A stretch of DNA of 64,000 bases. It comes from Candidatus Fimadaptatus faecigallinarum. Its GTDB lineage: Bacteria > Bacillota > Clostridia > Christensenellales > Aristaeellaceae. The position numbers were made by a program, and so were the translations under genes. The stretch covers positions 1-64,000 of the forward strand of contig DVNK01000030.1 in assembly GCA_018714445.1 (NCBI GenBank), written 5' to 3'. The notes under the pieces are model-generated. The model did not search any database, had not been told where the DNA came from, and worked only from the letters and a program-made list of their open reading frames with translations. How positions within the stretch are numbered: position 1 is the stretch's first letter; every line of letters starts with the position of its first letter. Shown piece after piece: positions 8,793-16,558 of the stretch.

Positions 8793-9332
8793 ATGAGCAT
8801 GACATCTGCCAGCATCATGGCATGCTTTCTGACCAAAGGCGTAATGCCTCAGCTCGAGCGCATGGACAAGCTGCACTATGGTGAGCAGAAAGTCGATGAA
8901 ATATTTACGCACGCACTTGCTGGCGCAGCCGCGGGCCCTGCCGCTGCGATACCCGGCAGCAGCATATTGCTTATCGGCTCCGTCGGCAGCTTATGGTCCA
9001 TGTACTGCCGCATAGGAAATGCAATGAGAATAAAGCGCTCTAAGGCCGTGCTCAAATCGCTGACATCTGCGTTCATAGCCACTGTATCCAGCAGCGCTAT
9101 AAACATCGCTGCCGTTATAGCAGCCGCCACGGCGATATCGTTCATACCCGTGCCGGGCACGGTGAGCGCCAATCTGATTATGGCCGGCATCGATTTTGCA
9201 GTGGCAGTCGTTGCCGCCATGATTTACATCAAATTGCCGGGCCGCCTGACCGCCGCCGGCGTGCAGCCCGATCAGCTCGATGAGGACAGCCTCAAAGGCA
9301 TGTTGAAGGATATCATGGCCGATGCCAACTGA
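8793..9332 (+). CDS. DUF697-like membrane protein, C-terminus truncated
   Basis: This 179-residue protein has paired hydrophobic helices (about 41-70, 90-115 and 120-155) with the Ala/Gly-rich pattern AAAGPAAAIPGSS ... ISFIPVPGTVSANLI. This resembles DUF697-type proteins, which often accompany small GTPases or stress loci. The start is uncertain: no clear ribosome site precedes the ATG at 8793 or the in-frame ATGs at 8799 and 8817. The stop at 9330 lies at the first base of the second copy of a 29-bp tandem duplication. Without that duplication the frame would run on through 9490, adding about 41 residues. The protein is probably a truncated version. Confidence 0.6.
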   Translation: MSMTSASIMACFLTKGVMPQLERMDKLHYGEQKVDEIFTHALAGAAAGPAAAIPGSSILLIGSVGSLWSMYCRIGNAMRIKRSKAVLKSLTSAFIATVSSSAINIAAVIAAATAISFIPVPGTVSANLIMAGIDFAVAVVAAMIYIKLPGRLTAAGVQPDQLDEDSLKGMLKDIMADAN

Positions 9333-9358
9333 TGAAGAATACCATGGCCGATGCCAAC
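9301..9358 (+). repeat. 29-bp tandem duplication at the gene end
   Basis: Copies 9301-9329 and 9330-9358 agree at 26 of 29 positions and share ATGGCCGATGCCAAC. Since 29 is not a multiple of 3, the duplication shifts the frame and produces TGA TGA. Confidence 0.85.
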
Positions 9359-9490
9359 GTCAACGCCATGCTCAACAGCGCCCGCAGCAAATACGCCAAG
9401 GCATTCAAATGCGGTCAGAACACATGCATTGATACTGTGGATGAAGTCGCACAACGCATCCGGCACGCTCCGGCCAGAACGCCCACTTGA
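9344..9490 (+). pseudogene. Displaced C-terminal segment of the DUF697-like gene
   Basis: A 48-codon frame starts MADANVNAMLNSARSKYAKA and ends at TGA 9488-9490. It repeats the last residues of the upstream protein (MADAN) and then continues with a plausible coding stretch. It is best read as the original C-terminus, cut off by the 29-bp duplication. It has no ribosome site of its own. Confidence 0.45.
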
Positions 9491-9503
9491 CTTGGCACGA
9501 TGC

Positions 9504-9548
9504 AAAAGCACTCGAAGTCCTGCATTATGCACAGCCTCGAGTGCTTTT
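9504..9548. terminator. Bidirectional terminator
   Basis: A perfect 12-bp stem, AAAAGCACTCGA / TCGAGTGCTTTT, lies between two convergent genes, so it can serve both strands. Confidence 0.8.
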
Positions 9549-9625
9549 GTATGGCCGCATCCGGCATCTGCCACTATGACGCATGTGCTCTGGCCGCCGT
9601 GCCAGGGTACCGGCAAATGCGCGGC

Positions 9626-10108
9626 TCATTCCGCCAGCTCTGCCCTCAGCGCAGCCACGCCCAGCGAACACAGCTTGCGCGCGTTGATATAGCTCACACC
9701 CATCCGCTCGGCGATCTCCTTATGGCTCAGGCCCGCATAATAGAACAGCACGACCGCACTGCGCTGCCGCTCGGGCAGGCGCTCCAGCGCGACGGCCAGG
9801 CTCGCCAGCGCGGCGTCGGCATCAGCCGGGAGCGCCTGCGCCACGGGTTCGTAGCCCTCAGGCCATGCTACCGCGCGCGGCTTGCGGTAGTAGTCGATCA
9901 CCTGATTGCGCGCAATCGCGTATATCCAGGTCGACAGGCTGCCCTTGCTTTCATCGAACTCCGCCAAATGCGCGACGACCTTCAGGAACACCGCCGACAC
10001 GGCGTCCTCCGCATCGGCCCGGTTGGCTATGCGCATTGATACGTAACGCGCTATTCGAGGCTGATACTCACGATAGACCTCATCTATGTCAGTCGTGGTC
10101 CGGGTCAT
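9626..10108 (-). CDS. ECF-type RNA polymerase sigma factor
   Basis: The 160-residue protein has sigma region 2 (ARYVSMRIANRADAEDAVSA, then WIYAIARNQVIDYYR, about 15-75) and region 4 (LPERQRSAVVLFYYAGLSHK, then EIAERMGVS, about 105-155). It lacks regions 1 and 3, as in extracytoplasmic-function sigma factors. It should direct RNA polymerase to a small regulon in response to a signal that is not evident here. The start at 10108 is chosen because GGAAAGGAG lies 5 nt upstream; the frame is open further upstream but overlaps the preceding gene. That gene (10089-10301) overlaps the sigma start by 20 bp, so the two are probably translationally coupled, and it is a candidate anti-sigma factor. Confidence 0.88.
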   Translation of the reverse strand: MTRTTTDIDEVYREYQPRIARYVSMRIANRADAEDAVSAVFLKVVAHLAEFDESKGSLSTWIYAIARNQVIDYYRKPRAVAWPEGYEPVAQALPADADAALASLAVALERLPERQRSAVVLFYYAGLSHKEIAERMGVSYINARKLCSLGVAALRAELAE

Positions 10109-10301
10109 ACTGGCTCCTTTCCAGTGGATTGTGCTTGGGTTTGACGGCATTGCTGTCCCCTGCCGCGGATACGTCCAGGCTTGAGTCATCCAGTTCCTCG
10201 ACGTCGTTCAGATACCGCTCGCATACGCTGTCGATAATGCGTTGCAGCCTGGCATCCTGAGCAAACCGCTGATACCCAAACAATTCCCTCAGTTTATCCA
10301 T
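10089..10301 (-). CDS. Small protein upstream of the sigma factor (candidate anti-sigma)
   Basis: The protein has 70 residues, a helical N-terminal half (MDKLRELFGYQRFAQDARLQ) and an acidic, probably disordered tail. GGGGGAG precedes the ATG by 3-4 nt, and a consensus promoter lies upstream. It has no membrane span and no zinc-finger motif of the ZAS type, so it is not a classical membrane anti-sigma factor. Its overlap with the sigma gene is the main reason to suspect that it controls it. Confidence 0.6.
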   Translation of the reverse strand: MDKLRELFGYQRFAQDARLQRIIDSVCERYLNDVEELDDSSLDVSAAGDSNAVKPKHNPLERSQYDPDHD

Positions 10302-10418
10302 GTTCTCCCCCTTTGCCGCGCCAACTGTAAATGAATACGCGCGGCCACGGCGATTGTGAACCCAATCGGGCGCTGGCAGACCGTCGCCAACTGCCTGATT
10401 CGATCAGATCATATATAT

Positions 10419-10446
10419 TTTATATTGTTGCCACAGCCAATGTCAA
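10419..10446 (-). promoter_or_regulatory. Promoter of the sigma-factor operon
   Basis: Minus strand: TTGACA (10441-10446), 16-bp spacer, TATAAA (10419-10424). The surrounding sequence is AT-rich. Confidence 0.65.
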
Positions 10447-10565
10447 GCGCACTGCACGCAGCTTTGAGGCACAGTCGCGCATGATTTCGTCCAAACAGCC
10501 ACATATCATGGGCTGCTGAGCTCATGCCCGCACATGAAACCGGCTGCCGCCGCCAAACGCACAAA

Positions 10566-10596
10566 GCCCGCGACGCCATGCAATGACGTCACGGGC
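10566..10596 (-). terminator. Terminator of glgB
   Basis: The stem is GCCCGcGACG / CGTCaCGGGC with one mismatch, 17 bp after the glgB stop. Only a short T-tract (TTTGT on the minus strand) follows. Confidence 0.55.
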
Positions 10597-10612
10597 ACTG
10601 CCGTGTCCTATG

Positions 10613-12628
10613 CTATTTGCTGCCGATGCGCTTGAACACCGCCACGGTGCGCGACGGCGTGTACACCTCAAATCCGACGCCCTGGCCAAACGTAGGCCGC
10701 GCGTTATACACGTACTGTTCGTCTATGCGGTCCTGACCGCCGTAACGCGCGCGGTCACTTGAGAATACCGCCTGGTATTCGCCCACGTCGTGCGTGGGCA
10801 GGAAGAAGTTCGGATACGAACCAAACGGTGAAAAGTTGAACAGATATATGTACTCGCCCTTCTTATACGCCAGCAACTTGCGCTGTTCGTCCATCCACAG
10901 GTTCTCGCTTTCGCCGCCCTGCTGATCGTGGTCGCGCACAAACGCCAGCATATCGTTGTCAAATGCCAACAGCTGCGAATACTTGAGGAATCCCTTCTCC
11001 GACAGGCTCCACTGCCGCCGCGCATACTTGAACGACCAGCCGTTGCCCTCGCGCGGGAAATCTATCCATTCGGGATGCCCGAACTCGTTGCCCATGAAGT
11101 TGAGATATCCATCCCCGCCCAACGTGAGCGTTATGAAGCGTATCATCTTATGCAGCGCTATCGCGCGGTCGATCACCGGATTGTGCGTGTCGCAGGACAT
11201 ATCGGTATACATCGCCGCGTCGGCCATGCGGAATATCAGCGTCTTATCGCCGACCAGCGCCTGATCGTGGCTTTCGCAGTAGGCGACCTGCTTTTCGAGC
11301 GCGCGGTGGCGCGTCAGCTCGTAGTATATGCCGCCCATGTCCCAGTCCTCATCCTTAATGTCCTTGGTCAGCTTTATCCACATATCCGGCACACCCATGT
11401 TGAGCCGGTAGTCAAAGCCAAATCCGCCATGCGCCAGCGGCAACGCCATGCCCGGCATACCGCTCATATCCTCGGATATCGTGACCGCATTGCGCCGCAC
11501 GGTATGTATCAGTTCGTTCGCCAGCATAAGGTAGACCTGTGCGTCTATATTGCTGCCAAGCGAATAGTACTTATCGTAATTATCAAACGCCTGACCCAGT
11601 CCATGATCCCAGTACAGCATCGACGTCACTCCGTCGAACCGGAACCCATCGAACCTGTACTCGTCCAGCCAATACTTGAGATTGCTCAGCAACAGCCTCA
11701 GCGTCTCATCATGGGAATAGTCATACAGCCGCGAGCCCCACGCGCTGTGCCAGCCACGGTCGCCCGGCAGGAAGTAGTGTCCGCCAGCCTCGTCGCACCC
11801 CGCCAGTCCCTCGGCGGTGTTGGGCGCCACATGCGAATGCACAACATCCAGCAGCACGCTTATGCCCATTGAGTGCGCGGTATCTATCATGTGCTTCAGC
11901 TCTTCAGGCTCGCCGAACCAGTTGCTGGGCGCAAACAGATTGCTGACCTGATAGCCAAACGACGCATAGTACGGATGCTGCATTATCGCCATAAGCTGCA
12001 CAGCATTGTACCCGTCGGCCTTTATGCGCGGCAGCACGTTTTGCTCGAACTCGGCGTACGTGCCCACGCGTTCGGCTTCCTGCGCCATGCCTATATGCGC
12101 TTCGTATATCAGCGGATGCTCCAGCTTGGGCGTGGAATAGCGCTTCTTGCGCCACTTGTACTCCACATCCCACACCACGCCTGAAAACGTATTGTCCTCG
12201 TTTTGCACTACTTTGGTTATGTAGGAAGGGATTATGTCGCGCGTATGACCGTCCTTAAACTCCGCCCGCAGCTTGACGCGCTGTCCATTTTGCATCGCGT
12301 CTCCGGGCAATATGGCCTCCCACGTGCATTCGTCAAGCGCATCCAGCGGATTGGCCGCGGCATCCCAGCCATTGAAGTCGCCTATCAGCGCCACTGCCTT
12401 TGCATCCGGCAGCCATTCGCGCACGACCCACATGCCCTCCTGCTGATGTATGCCATAATACTTATATGCGTCGGCAAATTCGGTGAGTTTGCCGTCGCCT
12501 ATGAGCCGCTGCCTGCATTCAAGGTACTTGCTTTGCCGCAGCTCGATGTCGCCACGATAGGGCTTAAGCCAGGGATCCAGAGAAATCAGTTTGTTCGCCA
12601 GTAACCTTTCCTTAGCGAGCTTCGCCAT
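10613..12628 (-). CDS. glgB: 1,4-alpha-glucan branching enzyme, eukaryotic type
   Basis: The enzyme makes alpha-1,6 branches in glycogen. The 671 residues comprise a CBM48-type N-terminal module (about 60-155, AVALIGDFNGWD), a GH13 barrel and a C-terminal beta domain. Visible motifs are DVVHSH (261-266), the nucleophile region GFRFDGVTSML (Asp332), the acid/base region TISEDMSGMP (Glu386) and ESHDQ near 455. The wording RFDGVTSMLYWDHG and EDMSGMP is that of the eukaryote-like branching enzymes also found in some Bacteroidetes and Clostridia. GGGGGG lies 7 nt before the ATG. No other glycogen gene lies near it, so it is a stand-alone transcription unit with its own promoter. Confidence 0.92.
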   Translation of the reverse strand: MAKLAKERLLANKLISLDPWLKPYRGDIELRQSKYLECRQRLIGDGKLTEFADAYKYYGIHQQEGMWVVREWLPDAKAVALIGDFNGWDAAANPLDALDECTWEAILPGDAMQNGQRVKLRAEFKDGHTRDIIPSYITKVVQNEDNTFSGVVWDVEYKWRKKRYSTPKLEHPLIYEAHIGMAQEAERVGTYAEFEQNVLPRIKADGYNAVQLMAIMQHPYYASFGYQVSNLFAPSNWFGEPEELKHMIDTAHSMGISVLLDVVHSHVAPNTAEGLAGCDEAGGHYFLPGDRGWHSAWGSRLYDYSHDETLRLLLSNLKYWLDEYRFDGFRFDGVTSMLYWDHGLGQAFDNYDKYYSLGSNIDAQVYLMLANELIHTVRRNAVTISEDMSGMPGMALPLAHGGFGFDYRLNMGVPDMWIKLTKDIKDEDWDMGGIYYELTRHRALEKQVAYCESHDQALVGDKTLIFRMADAAMYTDMSCDTHNPVIDRAIALHKMIRFITLTLGGDGYLNFMGNEFGHPEWIDFPREGNGWSFKYARRQWSLSEKGFLKYSQLLAFDNDMLAFVRDHDQQGGESENLWMDEQRKLLAYKKGEYIYLFNFSPFGSYPNFFLPTHDVGEYQAVFSSDRARYGGQDRIDEQYVYNARPTFGQGVGFEVYTPSRTVAVFKRIGSK

Positions 12629-12649
12629 CGCGCATCCCCCCTTGAATAT

Positions 12650-12678
12650 ATCATAACGAAAAACTGCGGATTTGTAAA
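12650..12678 (-). promoter_or_regulatory. Promoter of glgB
   Basis: Minus strand: TTTACA (12673-12678), 17 bp, TATGAT (12650-12655), 22 bp before the start codon. Confidence 0.65.
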
Positions 12679-12750
12679 TCCCTTTTGCGATTTTTGCGGT
12701 TAATTTCCGTTACATCGCGCCTCCGACCCCTGTTCCATTATAAGTGACTA

Positions 12751-12779
12751 TTGGAATATTGGTGCGCGTATGGTATAAT
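12751..12779 (+). promoter_or_regulatory. Promoter of rhaA
   Basis: TTGGAA (12751-12756), 17 bp, TATAAT (12774-12779), preceded by TGG as in an extended -10. Confidence 0.7.
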
Positions 12780-12813
12780 AAAAGCACAAATTTGCCTACG
12801 CGAGGTGATTGCA

Positions 12814-14076
12814 ATGGACGAAAAACTCATTATAAAAGGCTACGAGTACGCGCGCGAAGTCTACGCTGAGCGCGGCATCGATGTTGAGGCCGCGCTCACC
12901 ACTGCCGGCAGCATACCGATATCGATGAACTGCTGGCAGGGTGACGACGTCATGGGCTTTGAAGGCGGCGACGAGGCCGGCGCCAGCGGCGGTATAGCCA
13001 CGACCGGCAACTACCCCGGCCGCGCTCGCACCGCAGACGAGCTGCGCGCTGACGCCGACCTGGCCATGAGCATGATACCCGGCCCCAAGAAGTTCAACCT
13101 GCACGCCAGCTACGCCGAGCTCCACGGCCGCAAGGTCGAACGCAGCGAGTACACTGCTGAACTGTTCAAGGGCTGGATCGACTGGGCGCGCGAGCGCAAT
13201 CTGGGCCTGGACTTTAACCCGACCTACTTCTCGCATCCAATGGTCAAGGATGGCTTTACGCTGTCCAGCGCTGACCCGGCTGTGCGCGAGTACTGGATAG
13301 AGCATGGCAAGCGCTGCCGTGAGATCGGCGCCGAGTTCTATCGCGCGCTGGGCAAGGAATGCGTAATCAACTACTGGATGCCCGACGGCTACAAGGACAA
13401 TCCCGCCGATATGGCCGGCCCGCGCGCGCGCATGGTAGAATCGCTGGACGCGATATTCGCTGGCGGCGCAATCGCAGGCGTCAAGGAGGCCGTCGAATCC
13501 AAGGTGTTCGGCCTGGGCGTGGAGAGCTATACCGTGGGCAGCCATGAGCTGATGCTGGGCTACGCCATAACGCGCGGCAAGCTCTACTGCCTCGACGCGG
13601 GCCATTTCCACCCGACCGAGGTCATATCAAACAAGATATCGTCGATCATGCAGTTCATGCCCGAGGCACTGCTGCACGTGAGCCGCCCGGTGCGCTGGGA
13701 CAGCGACCATGTGGTCACGCTGGACGACGAACTGATCGCGATAATGCAGCAGGTGGTGCGCAACGGTTACACCGAGCGCGTAAAGATTGCGCTGGACTTC
13801 TTCGACGCGTCGATAAACCGGCTCGCGGCATGGATAATCGGCACCCGCAACGCACGCAAGGCGCTGCTCAAGGCCAGCCTCGAAAATACCGCGCAGCTCA
13901 AGCAGCTCGAGCTGGACGGCGATCTGACCGGCCGCCTCGCGCTGATGGAAGAGGACAAGACGCTGCCGTTTGGCGCGGTATGGGACTACTACTGCCTGCG
14001 AGAAGGCGTGCCCGCCGGCGACCGGTGGCTGGATACCGTGCGCGATTATGAAAAGCGGATCATGCTGGCGCGCTGA
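12814..14076 (+). CDS. rhaA: L-rhamnose isomerase
   Basis: It interconverts L-rhamnose and L-rhamnulose, the first step of rhamnose use in the cytoplasm. The 420 residues match the usual length of about 420. Family signatures include [18 protein letters not shown] near the N-terminus, [10 protein letters not shown] (about 90) and [18 protein letters not shown] (about 260), which contains likely metal-binding His/Asp residues. GAGGTGATTGCA precedes the ATG at 12814. It is alone here: rhaB and rhaD are not in the window. The alpha-L-rhamnosidase at 44.9 kb would supply its substrate. Confidence 0.95.
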   Translation: MDEKLIIKGYEYAREVYAERGIDVEAALTTAGSIPISMNCWQGDDVMGFEGGDEAGASGGIATTGNYPGRARTADELRADADLAMSMIPGPKKFNLHASYAELHGRKVERSEYTAELFKGWIDWARERNLGLDFNPTYFSHPMVKDGFTLSSADPAVREYWIEHGKRCREIGAEFYRALGKECVINYWMPDGYKDNPADMAGPRARMVESLDAIFAGGAIAGVKEAVESKVFGLGVESYTVGSHELMLGYAITRGKLYCLDAGHFHPTEVISNKISSIMQFMPEALLHVSRPVRWDSDHVVTLDDELIAIMQQVVRNGYTERVKIALDFFDASINRLAAWIIGTRNARKALLKASLENTAQLKQLELDGDLTGRLALMEEDKTLPFGAVWDYYCLREGVPAGDRWLDTVRDYEKRIMLAR

Positions 14077-14125
14077 CGTCAACGCGGCATAGTGCGCTTT
14101 GTTCCGCAGCACGGGCCTGATGTCT

Positions 14126-14167
14126 AAAAGCGGTCGCACATGCGACAGACATGTGCGGCCGCTTTTT
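14126..14167 (+). terminator. Terminator of rhaA
   Basis: The stem is AAAAGCGGTCGCACATG / CATGTGCGGCCGCTTTTT with an 8-nt loop and T-run. Confidence 0.85.
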
Positions 14168-14221
14168 CATTTATCCTGGAGCCGGCGCGCGGCGTCCAGT
14201 TCGCAGTATATGGAGGTAATT

Positions 14222-14734
14222 ATGGCAGAGCTTATCGATCACAAGCTTATCGAATTGCCCACGCTTTACGCCGTGGGCGTACAGCTGGACGTGCCCAACA
14301 CGGGCAATAATCCAATACCCGCGCAGTGGCAGGCACAGTTCCAGACGGGACTGTTTGGGCGGCTGGAGCAGCTGCCGGGTGCGTACACTCCCGACTACAT
14401 GGGCATCATCCATTCCTGGCCGGGCGACATGAGCCGTTTCTACTATATAATCGGAATGCTGTTTGAAGCTCCGCCCGCAGATGTGCCCGAGGGGTGCGTC
14501 GTGCACGAGCTGGCCGGCGGTCCGACCATATGCGGCTATGTGCGCGGACGCGATGAGTCATATGTCATCGCACAGGCGCATGATCTGACGATGGCACGCG
14601 TCGAAAAGCTGGGCTACAGCTTCGATCTGGAGCGGCTCTGGCTGCTGGAAGGCTACAACTGCCCGCGCTATACCACGCCCGATTCACAGGGGCGCATCAT
14701 ATTCGACTACTATGTGCCGGTAAAGCGCCGGTAA
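14222..14734 (+). CDS. GyrI-like/effector-binding domain protein
   Basis: This stand-alone protein of 170 residues resembles the GyrI-like small-molecule binding domain (AraC effector-binding fold): an N-terminal strand LPTLYAVGVQLDVPN, a middle MGIIHSWPGDMSRFYYIIGM and a C-terminal strand GRIIFDYYVPVKR. There is no DNA-binding domain. Such proteins bind small hydrophobic compounds or act as hydrolases on them; its ligand is unknown. ATGGAGGTAATT precedes the ATG. Terminators flank it on both sides, so it is probably a monocistronic unit. Confidence 0.7.
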   Translation: MAELIDHKLIELPTLYAVGVQLDVPNTGNNPIPAQWQAQFQTGLFGRLEQLPGAYTPDYMGIIHSWPGDMSRFYYIIGMLFEAPPADVPEGCVVHELAGGPTICGYVRGRDESYVIAQAHDLTMARVEKLGYSFDLERLWLLEGYNCPRYTTPDSQGRIIFDYYVPVKRR

Positions 14735-14748
14735 GATTGCGCTTTGAT

Positions 14749-14800
14749 AGCACGCGACCCGCCCGGCGAACTTCATCTCGCCCGGCAGGTCGTGCTTTTT
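14749..14800 (+). terminator. Terminator after the GyrI-like gene
   Basis: An imperfect long stem (AGCACGcGACC ... GGTCGTGCT; inner GGCGA/TCGCC) is followed by TTTTT. Confidence 0.7.
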
Positions 14801-14979
14801 GGGGTACATCCGTTCTAATTATATATGCCGTCCACAGCGCGCAAAGCCATCTCGCAATAAACGACGGTCATACAAGGACAGGCGCGCCCCACCGGCAAGC
14901 CCGGCAGGGCGTATGCTGTTTACCGCTATTTAATTGCCAAATACCACCCAAGCGCATACCGCCAGACGCGCGGCGCCAC

Positions 14980-16326
14980 TCAATTGACGCTCGCCGCCGC
15001 GCGGTCTTCCAGGCGCTCGACCTCTATGCGCGATGCCACGCCGTCCTCATATTCCAGCGATACCAGATACTCGTCGTCAGCATAGACCGGAGCTGTACTG
15101 ACCTGTGCCGTATCAGCGTTTTGCAGCGTCCACCACGCGTCCAGGTCGGTCAGCTTGTAGCCGTTGGCCGTGAAGAACGTGTCCGAGTTGACCGCCAGAT
15201 ACGCGCCGCAGTACGCCGCGGTGCGTTCCACATCCAGCGTTGCAAGCTCCAGGCGGCACAGCCTGGTATCCTCCAGATCCGCGCCTTCGGCTTCCAGCGA
15301 CTTGCCAAAGTAGTATATATATCCACCGTGCAGCACCGGCAGGTAACTGCGCTCGTCGGTCAACGACAGGTCGTAGCCATCGCTGAGTCGATACGCATGC
15401 AGCGTCTCCTCGTCCTCATCGCTCTGATAGAGCAGCCAGTCATCGTCAAGCATATACGCATAATAGGCGTCAAAGCCCATGACCTCACGCGCGTCGCTGC
15501 CATCCAGCGCACAGCTGTACAGCTTGTGCTCCGCATTCAGATAGTAGAGCCGCCCATTGCTGAGCTGCAGTCCGCCAAACTCGCCCTCGATCAGCTGTTC
15601 AGGCTCGCCGCCGTCCAGTTCAAGCGCGTATATGCCGTTCCGGCCGTCAAGACCCACGCGCACATAGTACAGCTTGCCGCCGTCCATGTTCAGATACTGC
15701 GCCATGCATTGCTCATCCAGCGCACGCGCCTCGCTCACAACGCTTTGATCGCCCGTCAGAGTGCGCGCCGCCAGCATTGCCGCGCCGGACTCGTCCCAGC
15801 TCAATCCGTACAGCGTCTCGCCATCGCGCACAAACAGCCCGCCATTCAACAGGTTGCACATCGCCTGCGCCTGCGCGCCGTCGTATTCGAGCGCGTACAG
15901 CGCCGATGTGTCGCGTATGTACCTCGCGTTGACAGATCCGTCGCTCAACACAAGCGACATGCCGTCATAATCCAGCCTGGATTCATCGCCGTCCACGCTT
16001 AGCGCGACCGTGCCGTTCTCAATTGACCATTCGCCCTGCACGCTTTCGCCGTAGCGCGTGCACGTCGCGCCGCCATCCGCGTTCAGTTCGATAAGCTCGC
16101 CGCGTTCAGCCAGATCGGCGTCGGTGTAATACTCGTCGCCCACGCTGTACTCGATTAACTGCCATTTGCCTGCCAGCGTCTGAGCCGTCAGCTCAGATTC
16201 CGCTTCTGCCTCGACCGCTTCGGATGCGGCTGCATCCGATACCGGCACATCTGCGTCGTCCGCCAACGCCATGCCCCCAAGACACATAAGCGCCAGCAGC
16301 ATCGCACATATCCTCCTGAGCAACAT
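14980..16326 (-). CDS. Exported protein with lipocalin-like and beta-propeller-like parts
   Basis: The 448 residues start with a signal peptide (MLLRRICAMLLALMCLGGMA) and an acidic Ala/Glu-rich linker. Residues about 50-115 (LAGKWQLIEYSVGDEYYTDA ... GEWSIENGTVALSVDG) look like a small lipocalin-like beta domain. From about 135 on, the pattern YALELDGG ... YYLN ... LYSCALDGSDAREV repeats, as in the DUF5050/low-density-lipoprotein-receptor-like propellers of Firmicutes. The start at 16326 is fixed by GGAGGTGGAGCG just upstream. It is probably a cell-surface or secreted protein; the function is unknown. Confidence 0.7.
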   Translation of the reverse strand: MLLRRICAMLLALMCLGGMALADDADVPVSDAAASEAVEAEAESELTAQTLAGKWQLIEYSVGDEYYTDADLAERGELIELNADGGATCTRYGESVQGEWSIENGTVALSVDGDESRLDYDGMSLVLSDGSVNARYIRDTSALYALEYDGAQAQAMCNLLNGGLFVRDGETLYGLSWDESGAAMLAARTLTGDQSVVSEARALDEQCMAQYLNMDGGKLYYVRVGLDGRNGIYALELDGGEPEQLIEGEFGGLQLSNGRLYYLNAEHKLYSCALDGSDAREVMGFDAYYAYMLDDDWLLYQSDEDEETLHAYRLSDGYDLSLTDERSYLPVLHGGYIYYFGKSLEAEGADLEDTRLCRLELATLDVERTAAYCGAYLAVNSDTFFTANGYKLTDLDAWWTLQNADTAQVSTAPVYADDEYLVSLEYEDGVASRIEVERLEDRAAASVN

Positions 16327-16501
16327 CGCTCCACCTCCGCTTGTTAACCCATTTGATCTGATTATATACTGTGCGCATGGCAAAATTATGGCGTGCAGTG
16401 CACACATGGCAGGTTTACATATTTTTGCCGAACATGTCAACCCTGCAATTACGCGCATGACGCCGCAGTTTATAAAATTACCGGCATCGATTTGTATGGC
16501 C

Positions 16502-16534
16502 AAAACTAAAAGCGCGGCCCGAATTGGGCCGCGC
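16502..16534 (-). terminator. Terminator of the decarboxylase operon
   Basis: A perfect stem, GCGCGGCCC / GGGCCGCGC with loop GAATT, is followed on the minus strand by a T-rich tract, 24 bp after the oadA stop. Confidence 0.8.
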
Positions 16535-16558
16535 ATATGCATCGCTCAATGCGATCCA

